Assembly (NCBI GenBank): GCA_012799265.1
Contig: JAAZLP010000033.1
Location: forward strand, 1-5,706
Origin: Phyllobacteriaceae bacterium
GTDB lineage: Bacteria; Pseudomonadota; Alphaproteobacteria; Rhizobiales; Devosiaceae
DNA length: 5,706 nucleotides
Reading direction: 5' to 3'
The notes beneath the pieces were generated by a model, which was given only the letters and a program-made list of their open reading frames with translations, was not told the origin of the DNA and did not search any database. The position numbers and the translations under genes were made by a program. Below, one piece after another: positions 5,572-5,706 of this stretch (within the stretch, counting starts at the first letter, position 1; each line of letters begins with the position of its first letter).

Positions 5572-5706
5572 ATGAATTTTGGTTTCACGCGCCGCGCCTT
5601 GCTGATTGGCAGCCTCATGTTGGCTGCAGCCGCGCCGGTGATGGCTCAAGACAAACCCGTGCTGCGTTTTTCGGCCGTGTTCTCTGAACAGGACATCCGC
5701 GCGGAG
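5572..5706 (+). CDS. TRAP transporter solute-binding protein, DctP family (N-terminal 45 residues)
   Basis: An ATG at 5572 follows GGGAGGA (5561-5567) at good spacing, and the frame is open to the right edge, so only 45 codons are visible. Residues 1-25 form a signal peptide: a basic TRRALL segment, a hydrophobic core, then APVMA before QDK, with cleavage probably after Ala25. The twin Arg leaves Tat export possible, but Sec is the usual route. The mature start (VLRFSAVFSEQDI) resembles DctP-type periplasmic proteins, which bind a carboxylate and pass it to the DctQ/DctM membrane subunits expected just to the right. The shared operator with the dehydratase and dehydrogenase genes suggests it imports a pathway substrate such as shikimate or quinate; this is inference. 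The family call rests on a short N-terminus and context. Confidence 0.8.
   Translation, partial: MNFGFTRRALLIGSLMLAAAAPVMAQDKPVLRFSAVFSEQDIRAE

Overview
The window reads as part of an alphaproteobacterial chromosome or large replicon, most plausibly Hyphomicrobiales (Devosia/Rhizobium-like). The basis is high GC in the coding regions, the typical gene set (fused 3-dehydroshikimate dehydratase, FCD-type GntR regulator, TRAP solute-binding protein) and strong codon bias. The order assignment is inference from gene content; no marker gene is present.

Layout, left to right. (1) The 3' end of an unrecognised + strand gene, open at the left edge and stopping at 598. (2) A 246-base gap with no convincing gene. 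(3) On the - strand, a 629-residue 3-dehydroshikimate dehydratase of the two-domain QuiC type (845-2734). (4) On the - strand, a TetR-family regulator (2926 to about 3609). (5) On the + strand, a quinate/shikimate dehydrogenase of the AroE/QsuD family (3739-4674), whose 3' end overlaps by 91 bases the 3' end of (6), a - strand GntR/FCD regulator (4584-5324). (7) After a divergent intergenic region of about 250 bases, the first 45 codons of a + strand TRAP-transporter solute-binding protein (5572 to the right edge).

Taken together this is a hydroaromatic-acid catabolic locus. The TRAP system would import a carboxylate, presumably quinate, shikimate or 3-dehydroshikimate. The dehydrogenase would oxidise shikimate to 3-dehydroshikimate (or quinate to 3-dehydroquinate). 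The dehydratase would convert 3-dehydroshikimate to protocatechuate for the beta-ketoadipate pathway. No 3-dehydroquinate dehydratase is visible here, so the enzymes in the window suffice for shikimate but not for quinate.

The most interesting signal is regulatory. A nearly palindromic 18-base site of the form GTACnAACnnGTTnGTAC occurs three times: before the dehydratase, before the dehydrogenase (between it and tetR), and before the TRAP gene. In each case it fills the spacer of a plausible -35/-10 promoter pointing at the metabolic gene, and all three share the 8-mer TTCGTACA running into the -10 box. The economical reading is that the local TetR protein is a repressor controlling uptake and both enzymatic steps. 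The GntR protein has its own candidate promoter with a different inverted repeat in the spacer, suggesting a second regulatory input.
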